DNA of 11,696 nucleotides from contig JAHFFS010000024.1 in NCBI GenBank assembly GCA_023247815.1, forward strand, positions 1 to 11,696, in the 5' to 3' direction. The notes under the pieces were generated by a model, which searched no databases, was not told the DNA's origin, and worked only from the letters and a program-made list of their open reading frames with translations. The DNA is from Candidatus Omnitrophota bacterium (GTDB lineage: Bacteria > Omnitrophota > Gorgyraeia > Zapsychrales > JANLHA01). Of the stretch, positions 1 to 6,275 are shown one piece after another. A program made the position numbers and the translations under genes. Numbering within the stretch: the stretch's first letter is position 1; the number at the start of each line of letters is the position of its first letter.

Positions 1-338
1 ATGGTGTGTAATGTATACATAAACAATCCCTTCTTCACACTAGGGGTACGGTTGCGAAAATCCGTCGCCCGCTCTAACGCAACACTTAAGCCTACCGCCG
101 AGCGCACCGCCGAGCCCACCGTGTTAGGGATATCGTGAAATTTCAAATCTAAAAAAGCTTTCTTCCCGCGCGCCTCGATGAATCTGACCGCGGCCGGGCC
201 GCACGCGGTAAACAGTTGGCTGCCAACCTTAAAAATCTCCACCACATCGGCCAATTGATCGACCAAGACCCGCATCTTCTCGAAAGAATCGATATCAAGT
301 GCGACCACCAATTGCGCTTTATTTTTTTTACCAAGCAT
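1..338 (-). CDS. pyrF: Orotidine 5'-phosphate decarboxylase, N-terminal part (runs off window)
   Basis: OMP decarboxylase converts OMP to UMP, the last step of de novo UMP synthesis, in the cytoplasm. The first 112 residues are visible; the rest lies beyond base 1. Family hallmarks seen: the first strand LVVALDID (Asp15), the second strand FKVGSQLF (Lys37), and the catalytic segment DLKFHDIPNTV (Asp64, Lys66, Asp69; the D-K-D array). The ATG at 338 is preceded by TAGGAG with suitable spacing. The gene follows pyrD by 64 bases, in keeping with a pyr operon. Oddity: family members go almost directly from the helix after DIPNTV to a strand like MVTLHTSGG. Here the hydrophilic stretch VALERATDFRNRTPSVKK (about residues 86-103) lies between AVGLS and GLFMYTLHT. 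The frame stays open, so I read an in-frame insertion, not a broken gene. Identity is confident; whether the enzyme is active is not shown. Confidence 0.88.
   Translation of the reverse strand, partial: MLGKKNKAQLVVALDIDSFEKMRVLVDQLADVVEIFKVGSQLFTACGPAAVRFIEARGKKAFLDLKFHDIPNTVGSAVRSAVGLSVALERATDFRNRTPSVKKGLFMYTLHT
41..94. repeat. Imperfect palindrome inside the pyrF insertion
   Basis: An imperfect inverted repeat lies almost exactly over the extra in-frame segment of pyrF. The outer arms are TAGGGGTACGGTTGCG (41-56) and CGCAACACTTAAGCCTA (78-94). The innermost 6 bases (GTTGCG/CGCAAC) and the outermost 4 (TAGG/CCTA) pair perfectly, with mismatches between them. The centre, 57-77, is unpaired. 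The coincidence of a palindrome with an apparent codon insertion suggests a small palindromic element that landed in frame. It does not match the two intergenic palindromes in sequence. Confidence 0.4.
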
Positions 339-358
339 TTTACTTTCTCCTACGCGTG

Positions 359-399
359 AACCCCGGGAGTTCAATCCCCGGGGTTGAACTCCCGGGGTT
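359..399. repeat. Intergenic palindromic repeat, copy 1 (pyrD-pyrF gap)
   Basis: A perfect inverted repeat: AACCCCGGGAGTTCAA (359-374) and TTGAACTCCCGGGGTT (384-399) flank a 9-base centre TCCCCGGGG (375-383), which is itself nearly self-complementary and resembles the outer end of the arm. It fills most of the gap between the pyrD stop and the pyrF ribosome-binding site, so pyrD-pyrF mRNA would form a very stable 16-bp hairpin there. There is no U-tract on the minus-strand side, so it is not a standard intrinsic terminator. The element at 1328-1374 has the same architecture with a different sequence. Confidence 0.85.
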
Positions 400-402
400 G
401 GT

Positions 403-1305
403 TCATTCCAAACTGCCGATGAGTTCTTTGATGTCTTTAATTTTATGCGCTCGCAGATACTCTTCAATGCCCCGCAGCACTTCCAAAGGCGCTCGCGGGT
501 TAACAAAATTCGCGGTCCCCACCGCCACCATCGTTGCCCCGGCAATGATAAATTCCAACGCGTCGTGAGCGGTCATGATCCCCCCCATGGCAATGATCGG
601 GATCTTCACTTTCTTCGCCACTTGATGAACAAAATAAACAGCTGCCGGACGGATCGCTGGGCCGCTTAATCCTCCCGTAAAATTCCCCAACACGGATCGG
701 CGGGTTTCGATATCAATCGCCATGGCGGCAAAGGTATTGATCAAACTGATCCCGTCGGCGCCAGCGGTTTCAGCGGCCAAGGCAATCTCGCTGATATCCG
801 TCACATTGGGTGCTAATTTGGCCATCACCGGAAACCTTGAAATTTTCTTGACCTTGCTCACCACACGATACGTGGCTTTGGGGTCCTGGGCAACCAGAAT
901 TTTATGTTTCAAATTCGGACAGGATAAATTCAACTCCAAAGCACTGATCCCTTTTTGCTGATTCAATTTCTCAACGATTTGCAGGAATTGATCATCGGTG
1001 TGGCCGAGGATACTGATGATCAGCGGGACCCCAATTTTTTTAAACGCGGGGAGTTTATTTTGAATGAACCCGTCAATCCCAGGATTTTCAATGCCGATCG
1101 CGTTGAGCATGCCCGAAGGCGTTTCCATAATCCGCTGCGGAGGGTTCCCCTGCTGCGGATGAAAAGTCACGGTCTTAGGGACAATCGCCCCCAATTTTTT
1201 GACCTCTTCAAAATCATAATACTTCTCGGCATGACCAAAGGTCCCGGAAGCGACCGTCAAAGGATTTTTAAACGTCACGTTAGCAATTTTTACCGCGATC
1301 TTCAT
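403..1305 (-). CDS. pyrD: Dihydroorotate dehydrogenase, catalytic subunit (class 1B)
   Basis: FMN enzyme oxidising dihydroorotate to orotate in pyrimidine synthesis; class 1B enzymes work as a complex with the PyrK electron-transfer subunit. The 300 residues match the usual 300-310. Visible motifs: the N-terminal NPLTVASGTFG; the catalytic loop LNLSCPN with the base Cys129, the Cys typical of class 1; MAKLAPN (Lys163, FMN site); the substrate/FMN segment GGLSGPAIRP (211-220); and the phosphate-binding AMGGI and AVGTANF near the C terminus. The frame is open further upstream, but that extension is translated from the palindrome at 1328-1374. The ATG at 1305 has GGAGGAG at ideal spacing and starts on the family's N-terminal beta strand, so I chose it. 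pyrK, encoded upstream with one gene between, supports class 1B over class 1A. Confidence 0.95.
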   Translation of the reverse strand: MKIAVKIANVTFKNPLTVASGTFGHAEKYYDFEEVKKLGAIVPKTVTFHPQQGNPPQRIMETPSGMLNAIGIENPGIDGFIQNKLPAFKKIGVPLIISILGHTDDQFLQIVEKLNQQKGISALELNLSCPNLKHKILVAQDPKATYRVVSKVKKISRFPVMAKLAPNVTDISEIALAAETAGADGISLINTFAAMAIDIETRRSVLGNFTGGLSGPAIRPAAVYFVHQVAKKVKIPIIAMGGIMTAHDALEFIIAGATMVAVGTANFVNPRAPLEVLRGIEEYLRAHKIKDIKELIGSLE

Positions 1306-1327
1306 CGATACTCCTCCAGCACCCCTC

Positions 1328-1374
1328 TTCTCACCCCGTAGGTCCACCTACGGGGTGGACCTACGGGGTGAGAA
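1328..1374. repeat. Intergenic palindromic repeat, copy 2 (tauE-like/pyrD gap)
   Basis: A perfect inverted repeat: TTCTCACCCCGTAGGTCCA (1328-1346) and TGGACCTACGGGGTGAGAA (1356-1374), with a 9-base centre CCTACGGGG (1347-1355). The centre is an exact copy of an internal part of the right arm (1360-1368). Layout and centre length match the copy at 359-399, so the two appear to belong to one structural family of intergenic repeats. It lies just upstream of the pyrD ribosome-binding site on the transcribed strand. It also makes pyrD look longer at the N terminus by opening the frame with a GTG. Confidence 0.85.
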
Positions 1375-1383
1375 TTGGTCCGT

Positions 1384-1740
1384 TTATTTGAATATCATTT
1401 TTAGCCCTATAAGCACAAGCAAAATCCCAAAAGCCCGTTTGAGATTGGCGTCAGCAACACCCTGCACAAAATGGGCACCGGCCAAGGCTCCAAAAACAAA
1501 TCCTAAGGCGATAAAAGCCGCCATCGGAAGATTGACGTGACCTTCTTGATAGTACCGCATCACCGCCAGTATGAAAACCGGCGGCAACATAACCGCCAAG
1601 GCTGTGCCTTGTGCCGCGTGCTGGCTTAATCCAAAAAGAACAGCCAGTGCCGGGACCATGATCGTCCCACCACCAATGCCAAAAGCACCGCTCATCGCAC
1701 CGCCCACCAAACCAACCAACACGTATAGCAATTGAGTCAT
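1384..1740 (-). CDS. Half-size TauE/SafE (DUF81) family membrane protein
   Basis: The 118-residue hydrophobic protein has the family signature near its N terminus: GGAMSGAFGIGGGTIMVPAL (residues 13-32). About four membrane segments follow, ending with a strongly hydrophobic helix (residues 104-117). Full-length TauE/SafE proteins are about 250 residues and carry two such repeats; this is only one, so it probably works as a dimer if functional. Family members are proposed anion exporters or permeases (sulfite, sulfoacetate and similar); the substrate here cannot be read. The ATG at 1740 has a strong GGAGGTG ribosome-binding site; an in-frame start at 1770 adds 10 residues but lacks such a site. 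It sits between pyrK (38-base gap) and pyrD (78-base gap), an unusual place, and is probably co-transcribed with them. Single-domain versions are common enough that truncation need not mean pseudogene. Confidence 0.8.
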   Translation of the reverse strand: MTQLLYVLVGLVGGAMSGAFGIGGGTIMVPALAVLFGLSQHAAQGTALAVMLPPVFILAVMRYYQEGHVNLPMAAFIALGFVFGALAGAHFVQGVADANLKRAFGILLVLIGLKMIFK

Positions 1741-1778
1741 TTGCCACCTCCCTGATGACCCTACTCTCACCTCGCAGG

Positions 1779-2555
1779 TCAGAATATGGGTTCCTGCAAA
1801 TCAAACACTGGCCCGTCGTAGCAGACCGTTTTATAACCTGACCGTGTTTTGATCGAACACCCCAGACACGCCCCTAACGCGCAAGCCATGACCTCCTCAC
1901 AAGCAGCCTCGCCTGCGACTCCATACTCCCTCGCCCACGTTTGCACCGCCGCCATCATCGGATTTGGCCCGCAGGTGTAAATGAACGTATTCTTCCGATC
2001 GATTTTAATTTGAGGGAAAAATCCAGAGACAAATCCTTTTTTTCCAACACTGCCGTCATTGGTGGCAACATGGACCTGGCAACCATGTCTTTTGAATTCC
2101 TTCATGTCATACACATGCCCTTGACTGCGCCCGCCGTATAACAAAATCAATTCAAGGTCACTGTGTTTTTTTCGCAGCGCGTCGCAAAAAATTAAAAACG
2201 GGGCAACACCAATCCCGCCTGCCACCATCACAATTTTTTTTATCTGCTTATCCGGCATTGAAAAAGGCCGGCCAATCGGCCCGATCACATCCACGGGATC
2301 GCCCTTTTTCATCCGCGCCATGACCGCTGTCCCTGGTCCAACGACCTCATAAAAAATTTCCACATATTTTTGGGCCCGATAGACGCTGAATGGTCGTCGA
2401 AAGAATGGGAACAATTGATCGTTGACCTTGATGTGAACGAATTGCCCTGGTTTAACAGTCTGACAAATGACCGGCGCGTCTATGCATAGCCGATAAAACT
2501 TTGGACATAATTTCTGTTGCGAAGCAATCTTAAAGGTATTCTGCAGTGAGGACAT
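1779..2555 (-). CDS. pyrK: Dihydroorotate dehydrogenase B, electron-transfer subunit
   Basis: FAD and [2Fe-2S] subunit that passes electrons from PyrD's FMN to NAD+. In the 258-residue protein I see: the flavin-binding RRPFSVYR (53-60); a ferredoxin-reductase fold with the nucleotide loop VAGGIGVAPF (111-120); LLYGGRS (138-144); TCGPNPMM (194-201); and the C-terminal cluster motif with Cys225, Cys230, Cys233 and Cys245 in the spacing C-x4-C-x2-C-x11-C, followed by DGPVF as in other PyrK proteins. All four cluster ligands are present. The open frame extends upstream to 2618, overlapping the methyltransferase gene, but the ATG at 2555 leaves a 10-base gap after that gene's stop and gives a family-like N terminus. 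No good Shine-Dalgarno sequence is seen, so translational coupling to the upstream gene is plausible. Confidence 0.95.
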   Translation of the reverse strand: MSSLQNTFKIASQQKLCPKFYRLCIDAPVICQTVKPGQFVHIKVNDQLFPFFRRPFSVYRAQKYVEIFYEVVGPGTAVMARMKKGDPVDVIGPIGRPFSMPDKQIKKIVMVAGGIGVAPFLIFCDALRKKHSDLELILLYGGRSQGHVYDMKEFKRHGCQVHVATNDGSVGKKGFVSGFFPQIKIDRKNTFIYTCGPNPMMAAVQTWAREYGVAGEAACEEVMACALGACLGCSIKTRSGYKTVCYDGPVFDLQEPIF

Positions 2556-2565
2556 AGTTAGCGTC

Positions 2566-3240
2566 TTAAGACAAACGGTAACGGACCTGAAATCCGACGA
2601 TAAATATCCCAACGGCAATCGTCAAGAGGGCCAAGGTTTCCGCAAAATGGACAGTACCAAAAATCAATTGCTGCTTAAGCATCCCCAATAACGCCGCGAG
2701 GATCGGCAGAAAAAACAAAATATACTTTTCTCCGGTCGTCCAGACCTCTTCCGGACGAAAGGCTTCCTTCATATTCAAGGTCCAAATTTGACGCCGATGT
2801 GGAAAAATTCTGGCGACCGACTGACAGTACTTGCGGTACTCTTCACCAAAAGTCTTTGTTAAGAATTTTTCTTCCTTGATGACCTGGCGTCGGAAACGCA
2901 GATAAAAAATCCAAGCAAAAATCGGCAGCATCCACCATGGCCAAACAATCAAAGCAAAACCAGCACCGATCAAATAGGTCCCCAAATACATCGGATTGCG
3001 AATATAACCGTATAAACCGGTTGTGACCAAACCACTTCCCTGCAAAGAATGGGCCTTCTTATGCCCCCGGGCCGCCATACGAATGAAAGCCCCTTTCATG
3101 ATCGCGACAAATCCCAACACGTTCCAAAAATTAACCATGAAATGCCGCGTCGAATACAAATGTGGGAACCCGTAAAAAAGTCCCGTCAAGATGACAAGCA
3201 ATGCCAACAATAAGGAATCGATTTGAATGCGTTTCTTCAT
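2566..3240 (-). CDS. Isoprenylcysteine/phospholipid methyltransferase-like integral membrane protein
   Basis: The 224-residue protein has the C-terminal core of the ICMT/PEMT superfamily: GLVTTGLYGYIRNPMYLGTY (residues 70-89), whose RNPMYLG is the SAM-binding hallmark, and EEKFLTKTFGEEYRKYC (residues 123-139), the second signature with its paired acidic residues. Membrane segments are visible near residues 8-26, 37-53, 85-113, 172-188 and 197-217. Family members methylate lipids, prenylated cysteines or small hydrophobic molecules at the membrane using SAM; the substrate here is unknown. The last ~65 residues, after the core, add two further membrane helices, longer than minimal family members. 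The gene lies 61 bases after mutM and 10 bases before pyrK, so it is probably carried in the same transcript. The functional link to pyrimidine synthesis is unclear. Confidence 0.8.
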   Translation of the reverse strand: MKKRIQIDSLLLALLVILTGLFYGFPHLYSTRHFMVNFWNVLGFVAIMKGAFIRMAARGHKKAHSLQGSGLVTTGLYGYIRNPMYLGTYLIGAGFALIVWPWWMLPIFAWIFYLRFRRQVIKEEKFLTKTFGEEYRKYCQSVARIFPHRRQIWTLNMKEAFRPEEVWTTGEKYILFFLPILAALLGMLKQQLIFGTVHFAETLALLTIAVGIFIVGFQVRYRLS

Positions 3241-3301
3241 CTTTTTCTCGTCTCAAATCGCTTGCGATTCAATTCCAAAGACCGCAAAGGAAAAATTAAA
3301 T

Positions 3302-4120
3302 CTATTGCTGACAAGCTTTACAAAAAAACGTGCTGCGTCCACGTAAAACAATTCTTTGGATCAAACTTTGATCACGGGGACAGCGCTCATCTTCCCGACC
3401 ATAGACTTGGATCTGCTCTTTGAAATTGCCTTTTTCGCCATTGCTATCGCGATAGTCGCGCATGGATGTCCCGCGGCCGGCAATCGCCTTTTTTAACACC
3501 ATTCTCGTCAAATCTCGCAATTTTATAATTTCTTGATCATCCAAAGAATCAGCGGAACGCTGAGGATGAATGCCCGCGGCAAATAAAATCTCCGACGCGT
3601 AAATATTGCCAACACCGGCGACAAAGGTGTGATCCATCAAAAGCGGCTTGATCGGCATTTTTCTTTTTTTGATCGTCGACTTGATCTGTTCCGGATTGAA
3701 CGCCCGGCTGAATGGTTCCGGCCCCAAGACCCGAAAATACTTAAGCTCCTCCAACTGATCAACCACCTGCAGTCGTCCAAAGAGCCGCTGATCATTATAG
3801 TGTAAATATTTTTGATTGAAAAGTCGGAAAATGATTTTGGTCGCGGGCAAGGAGTCAGGGATTGAACGCACCACCAACTGGCCAGTCATCATCACCTGCA
3901 CGACAAAAAATTTCTGGGAAGGGGCCAGCGTCATGATGATCGCTTTTCCCCGACGCTGAATATCATGGATCCGTTGTGTTTGGATTTTCTGAGCAAAAGA
4001 CCTCGAAGAAAGGCCGCGGATAACCCTGGCGTCCAATATTTTAACGGTCTCAAAAGTCTCCCCTAAGATTTTTTTCTTGAGGTCCTGAACAATCGTCTCA
4101 ACTTCGGGAAGCTCTGGCAT
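3302..4120 (-). CDS. mutM: Formamidopyrimidine-DNA glycosylase (Fpg/MutM)
   Basis: Base-excision repair enzyme that removes 8-oxoguanine and formamidopyrimidines and cuts the abasic site. The 272-residue length is typical. Seen: the catalytic N terminus PELPEVET (Pro2 and Glu3 counting the initiator Met), RRGKAIIM with the conserved Lys59, MMTGQL, YNDQRLFGRL, the DNA-binding GVGNIYASEILF (169-180), and the zinc-finger region with the conserved Arg of VLRGRSTFFC. The zinc finger should have four cysteines. Here the first pair reads CPRD (Cys247, Asp250) while the second pair, Cys267 and Cys270, is intact, so one ligand is replaced by Asp. The codon is GAT, two changes away from a Cys codon. 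The ATG at 4120 is fixed by the Pro-Glu N terminus. A promoter lies 50-80 bases upstream; mutM probably heads the mutM-methyltransferase-pyrK transcript. Confidence 0.95.
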   Translation of the reverse strand: MPELPEVETIVQDLKKKILGETFETVKILDARVIRGLSSRSFAQKIQTQRIHDIQRRGKAIIMTLAPSQKFFVVQVMMTGQLVVRSIPDSLPATKIIFRLFNQKYLHYNDQRLFGRLQVVDQLEELKYFRVLGPEPFSRAFNPEQIKSTIKKRKMPIKPLLMDHTFVAGVGNIYASEILFAAGIHPQRSADSLDDQEIIKLRDLTRMVLKKAIAGRGTSMRDYRDSNGEKGNFKEQIQVYGREDERCPRDQSLIQRIVLRGRSTFFCKACQQ

Positions 4121-4171
4121 ATTCTTAGGATTAGGTTTGGCTCGTCAAGAGCCTTGCTAAAAATTTGCCCC

Positions 4172-4200
4172 ATTCTAGCATAAATTCCAGACGCCTTTAA
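4172..4200 (-). promoter_or_regulatory. Sigma70-type promoter (extended -10) upstream of mutM
   Basis: Read on the minus strand: a -35-like TTAAAG (4195-4200), a 17-base spacer ending in TGC, and TAGAAT as the -10 box (4172-4177), giving the extended -10 form TGCTAGAAT. It lies in the 109-base gap between the pilO-like gene and mutM. The predicted leader carries a small hairpin, GGCTC/GAGCC (4139-4153). The gap has no obvious intrinsic terminator for the upstream gene. Confidence 0.5.
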
Positions 4201-4229
4201 TGTCTTTTTTCTAAATGAACAACGGAAAG

Positions 4230-4772
4230 TTAACGAGGAATCGGTGGGAGCAAACGATACTGCAGAAGGGTCAGCTCGCCTTGCAAAACATTGGCCTTCA
4301 AAGGATGGGGTTTTATCTCAAAATTCTCCATTTCAAAATAAAGCGGCCGGTCCTGCAAGGTTAAAAAGAACCGCGCAAGGTCATGCCACGAGCCTTCAAC
4401 ACTCAAATTCAATTGGATGATTTGCGAATCCTTCGTTGTTGGACCTGATCTGGGTTTGAGCTCAATGATGCTGACCTTTTGACTCTCGGCCAGAGACTGG
4501 ACCATCGAAAGCATATGCGAGATCTCATTTTCCGAAGACACTCCTCCTGAAAAATAATGATCCAAATTTTCATAATACGGTTGATATGACTTGATCTGTT
4601 GACCCAATTCTTGATTTTTCAATAGCAATTGGTTTTGGCTCTGAAGACGAGCACTCTGCCGGCCGCGGTCATCGCAGAGGGGAACTAAAAAAAATTGATA
4701 CCAGCAAAAAAGTGTAGCAAGAAGACCACTCATCCATAAAATACGATTTTTCTGGCTCTTAGGATCTTTCAT
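4230..4772 (-). CDS. PilO/GspM-like inner-membrane platform protein
   Basis: The 180-residue protein has the PilO/GspM layout: a short basic cytoplasmic start, one membrane helix (about residues 11-31, ILWMSGLLATLFCWYQFFLV), a coiled-coil-like stretch rich in Gln and Leu (about 37-65), and a periplasmic ferredoxin-like domain. The domain includes a segment typical of PilO: LNLSVEGSWHDLARFFLTLQ. These proteins pair with PilN or GspL periplasmic domains to form the inner-membrane platform of type IV pili or type II secretion. Start choice: the ATG at 4772 is preceded by AAGGTGG and lies 10 bases past the upstream stop. An ATG at 4802 would overlap that gene by 20 bases and lacks such a site. 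Position directly after a PilM-PilN fusion is strong contextual support. Whether it serves pili or secretion cannot be decided here. Confidence 0.75.
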   Translation of the reverse strand: MKDPKSQKNRILWMSGLLATLFCWYQFFLVPLCDDRGRQSARLQSQNQLLLKNQELGQQIKSYQPYYENLDHYFSGGVSSENEISHMLSMVQSLAESQKVSIIELKPRSGPTTKDSQIIQLNLSVEGSWHDLARFFLTLQDRPLYFEMENFEIKPHPLKANVLQGELTLLQYRLLPPIPR

Positions 4773-4782
4773 TTTTTCCACC

Positions 4783-6150
4783 TTACTCTTCCGCCCTGAC
4801 ATGACAAACAACTTCAAATTCGTGAAAAACTTTGTTGTGATATTCCCGACGCTGGATGGAAGCAATCCTGACCTGCTCAAATAAACCAGAATCGAGCAAA
4901 CCCTTATGAAAGGCCTGAATCTGCTGGCTTGATAAGGCCAAACCCTGAAATTGCACGCCCACATCCTCTTTCCAACTCAACAAACTTAAGGCCATTCCGT
5001 TGGGAAAAGACCCTGAAATGATCTGCATGACCTTTTGAAAGTGGTCTCTTGTCCGCGCCCGGCCCGCCCAGAATCGCAATTGCTTCATTTGCTGTTCCTG
5101 GCCTTTGACCCGTTCCTGACCCTGCTCGATTTTTTGCTCAAGCTGTTGCGCTAAGGCCCTGTCCTTCATAGCAAAGACCGATATTCCCAAAGTCACGAAC
5201 AGCAAAAGACCAGCCAGGCAAACACTCATCCGCGTCAGCCAACGGACTTCTTCCTTTCGCTGCCGATCGATCTGCGATGATATGGGAAGTAGATTGAACT
5301 TTTTTAGACGATCACCTATGATCTCTCCAGATTCAACGACCGCGTCAGCGTGTTGAACGCTCAATTCAACATGTTCTTTTGCGACGAGCCCATTTAAGAT
5401 TTCTTTATGCCCGTCGGAAAAACGCGTTAGTAAAAGCAAACAGGATGCAAATCCGAGATGGCCTTTCCTCAGATCATGAAATGTCCGCTCCATTTCCATT
5501 TTCCAATATTCCAAATCAGCCGTCTTATCAGCTAAACGTCCATTGGGAAAGCCGCGGGAATACAGCAATGACGATTCCTGCCAGAGGCAGATCTCGGTCG
5601 TGTCATCGGTCAAATGAACCAATAATTGGGGAAGGAGGTGAGATTTTTGCTCTTGCCACGCCCAGTAGAGCAGACCATGCGTTGAAACACTCAGCGAATC
5701 AAACTCGAATCCGACATTTTGAAAAACGCGAAGATACGGCAGGATCACCGTGTGCGGCACCGCGGCCACCGTTGCCTGATAAATCTGCTCGGATAAATAG
5801 GATCCGCTAAGGACATCCAGGGAAAGTTCATCTGCGCTATAAGGAAACTTTCCAAGGGCTTGGCTTAGGACTTCCTCTTTAACAAATTTGGAATCAGCGA
5901 TGGCCGCCTCAAAGGTCCGCAGCAAAACCCAAGAGCGCGGGATGATACCGAAAATATTCTTCTGCCAGTTCGTGAGGCGAAATTGACTTTTGATCCGCCG
6001 AAGCCCCTGCTCCAACGCTTCAAAATCACCCGGCTGAAAAGAAATATGTTCTCGATCCGTAATTGCCAAGGTCCCGGCCGCGAAACGTCCCCGCGAAAAG
6101 CAGACGCACTCATCTGACAAATGAAAAAAAACGCAGGGATATGGCCGCAT
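4783..6150 (-). CDS. PilM-PilN fusion / GspL-like platform protein
   Basis: The 455-residue protein joins the two parts that are separate PilM and PilN in many pilus systems and fused in GspL of type II secretion. Residues 1-280 resemble the actin-like cytoplasmic domain; the strand-turn segment LVHLTDDTTEICLWQESSLL (177-196) occupies the place of PilM's LVDIG...TDL nucleotide loop, but the usual DIG/G signature is lost, so ATP binding is doubtful. FNLLP (285-289) matches the conserved start of PilN. A membrane helix follows (about 303-328), then a Gln/Glu-rich coiled coil (330-360) and a periplasmic ferredoxin-like domain (365-455). An in-frame TAG two codons upstream rules out a longer start. 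No Shine-Dalgarno sequence is apparent. It is likely the first gene of a two-gene unit driven by the promoter at 6219-6246. Confidence 0.75.
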   Translation of the reverse strand: MRPYPCVFFHLSDECVCFSRGRFAAGTLAITDREHISFQPGDFEALEQGLRRIKSQFRLTNWQKNIFGIIPRSWVLLRTFEAAIADSKFVKEEVLSQALGKFPYSADELSLDVLSGSYLSEQIYQATVAAVPHTVILPYLRVFQNVGFEFDSLSVSTHGLLYWAWQEQKSHLLPQLLVHLTDDTTEICLWQESSLLYSRGFPNGRLADKTADLEYWKMEMERTFHDLRKGHLGFASCLLLLTRFSDGHKEILNGLVAKEHVELSVQHADAVVESGEIIGDRLKKFNLLPISSQIDRQRKEEVRWLTRMSVCLAGLLLFVTLGISVFAMKDRALAQQLEQKIEQGQERVKGQEQQMKQLRFWAGRARTRDHFQKVMQIISGSFPNGMALSLLSWKEDVGVQFQGLALSSQQIQAFHKGLLDSGLFEQVRIASIQRREYHNKVFHEFEVVCHVRAEE

Positions 6151-6218
6151 GTGCTAAAAACCAATCATGGGGATGATTGATATGGGGAAACTGGGGAAGT
6201 TTCCTTCAAATTTCTTTC

Positions 6219-6246
6219 AGTATAATTGAATTCCTCGTCTTGTCAA
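6219..6246 (-). promoter_or_regulatory. Near-consensus sigma70 promoter for the GspL-like/PilO-like pair
   Basis: On the minus strand: a perfect TTGACA (6241-6246), a 16-base spacer and TATACT (6219-6224), five of six matches to TATAAT. Predicted transcription starts near 6212, about 60 bases before the ATG at 6150. It is the best promoter match I noticed in the window. The -35 box lies in the middle of the hairpin at 6233-6253, so hairpin extrusion or a protein binding the palindrome could affect it. Confidence 0.65.
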
Positions 6247-6260
6247 GACGAGGCTTTTTT
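6233..6260 (+). terminator. Perfect hairpin with T-tract on the plus strand, just past the giant gene
   Basis: CCTCGTCTTG (6233-6242) and CAAGACGAGG (6244-6253) are perfectly complementary around a single base; the realistic form is an 8-bp stem with a 5-base loop. On the plus strand it is followed by CTTTTTT, an intrinsic terminator shape that would stop antisense transcription entering the giant gene. On the minus strand, where the neighbouring genes lie, the A-run precedes the stem and no U-tract follows, so termination of the giant gene here would be inefficient by the standard model. Confidence 0.45.
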
Positions 6261-6275
6261 ATTATTTTTCCGTAT

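Noticed and set aside
149..334. Minus-strand 61-codon frame beginning MVKKIKRNWW
   Set aside because: It is the +1-shifted shadow of pyrF; the in-phase frame gives the conserved ALDID, DLKFHDIPNTV motifs.
955..1341. Plus-strand open frame of 128 codons
   Set aside because: Fully antisense to the conserved first half of pyrD and its upstream palindrome.
1306..1347. Longer pyrD start (GTG at 1347)
   Set aside because: The extra 14 residues are encoded largely by the intergenic palindrome; the ATG at 1305 has a strong GGAGGAG site and the family N terminus.
3253..3272. Small inverted repeat AATCGC/GCGATT between mutM and the methyltransferase gene
   Set aside because: Only 6 bp with a 2-base gap and no T-tract; too small to call a terminator or operator.
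4773..4964. Longer starts for the PilO-like gene (4964 or 4802)
   Set aside because: Both overlap the GspL-like gene and lack a Shine-Dalgarno sequence, whereas 4772 has AAGGTGG upstream.
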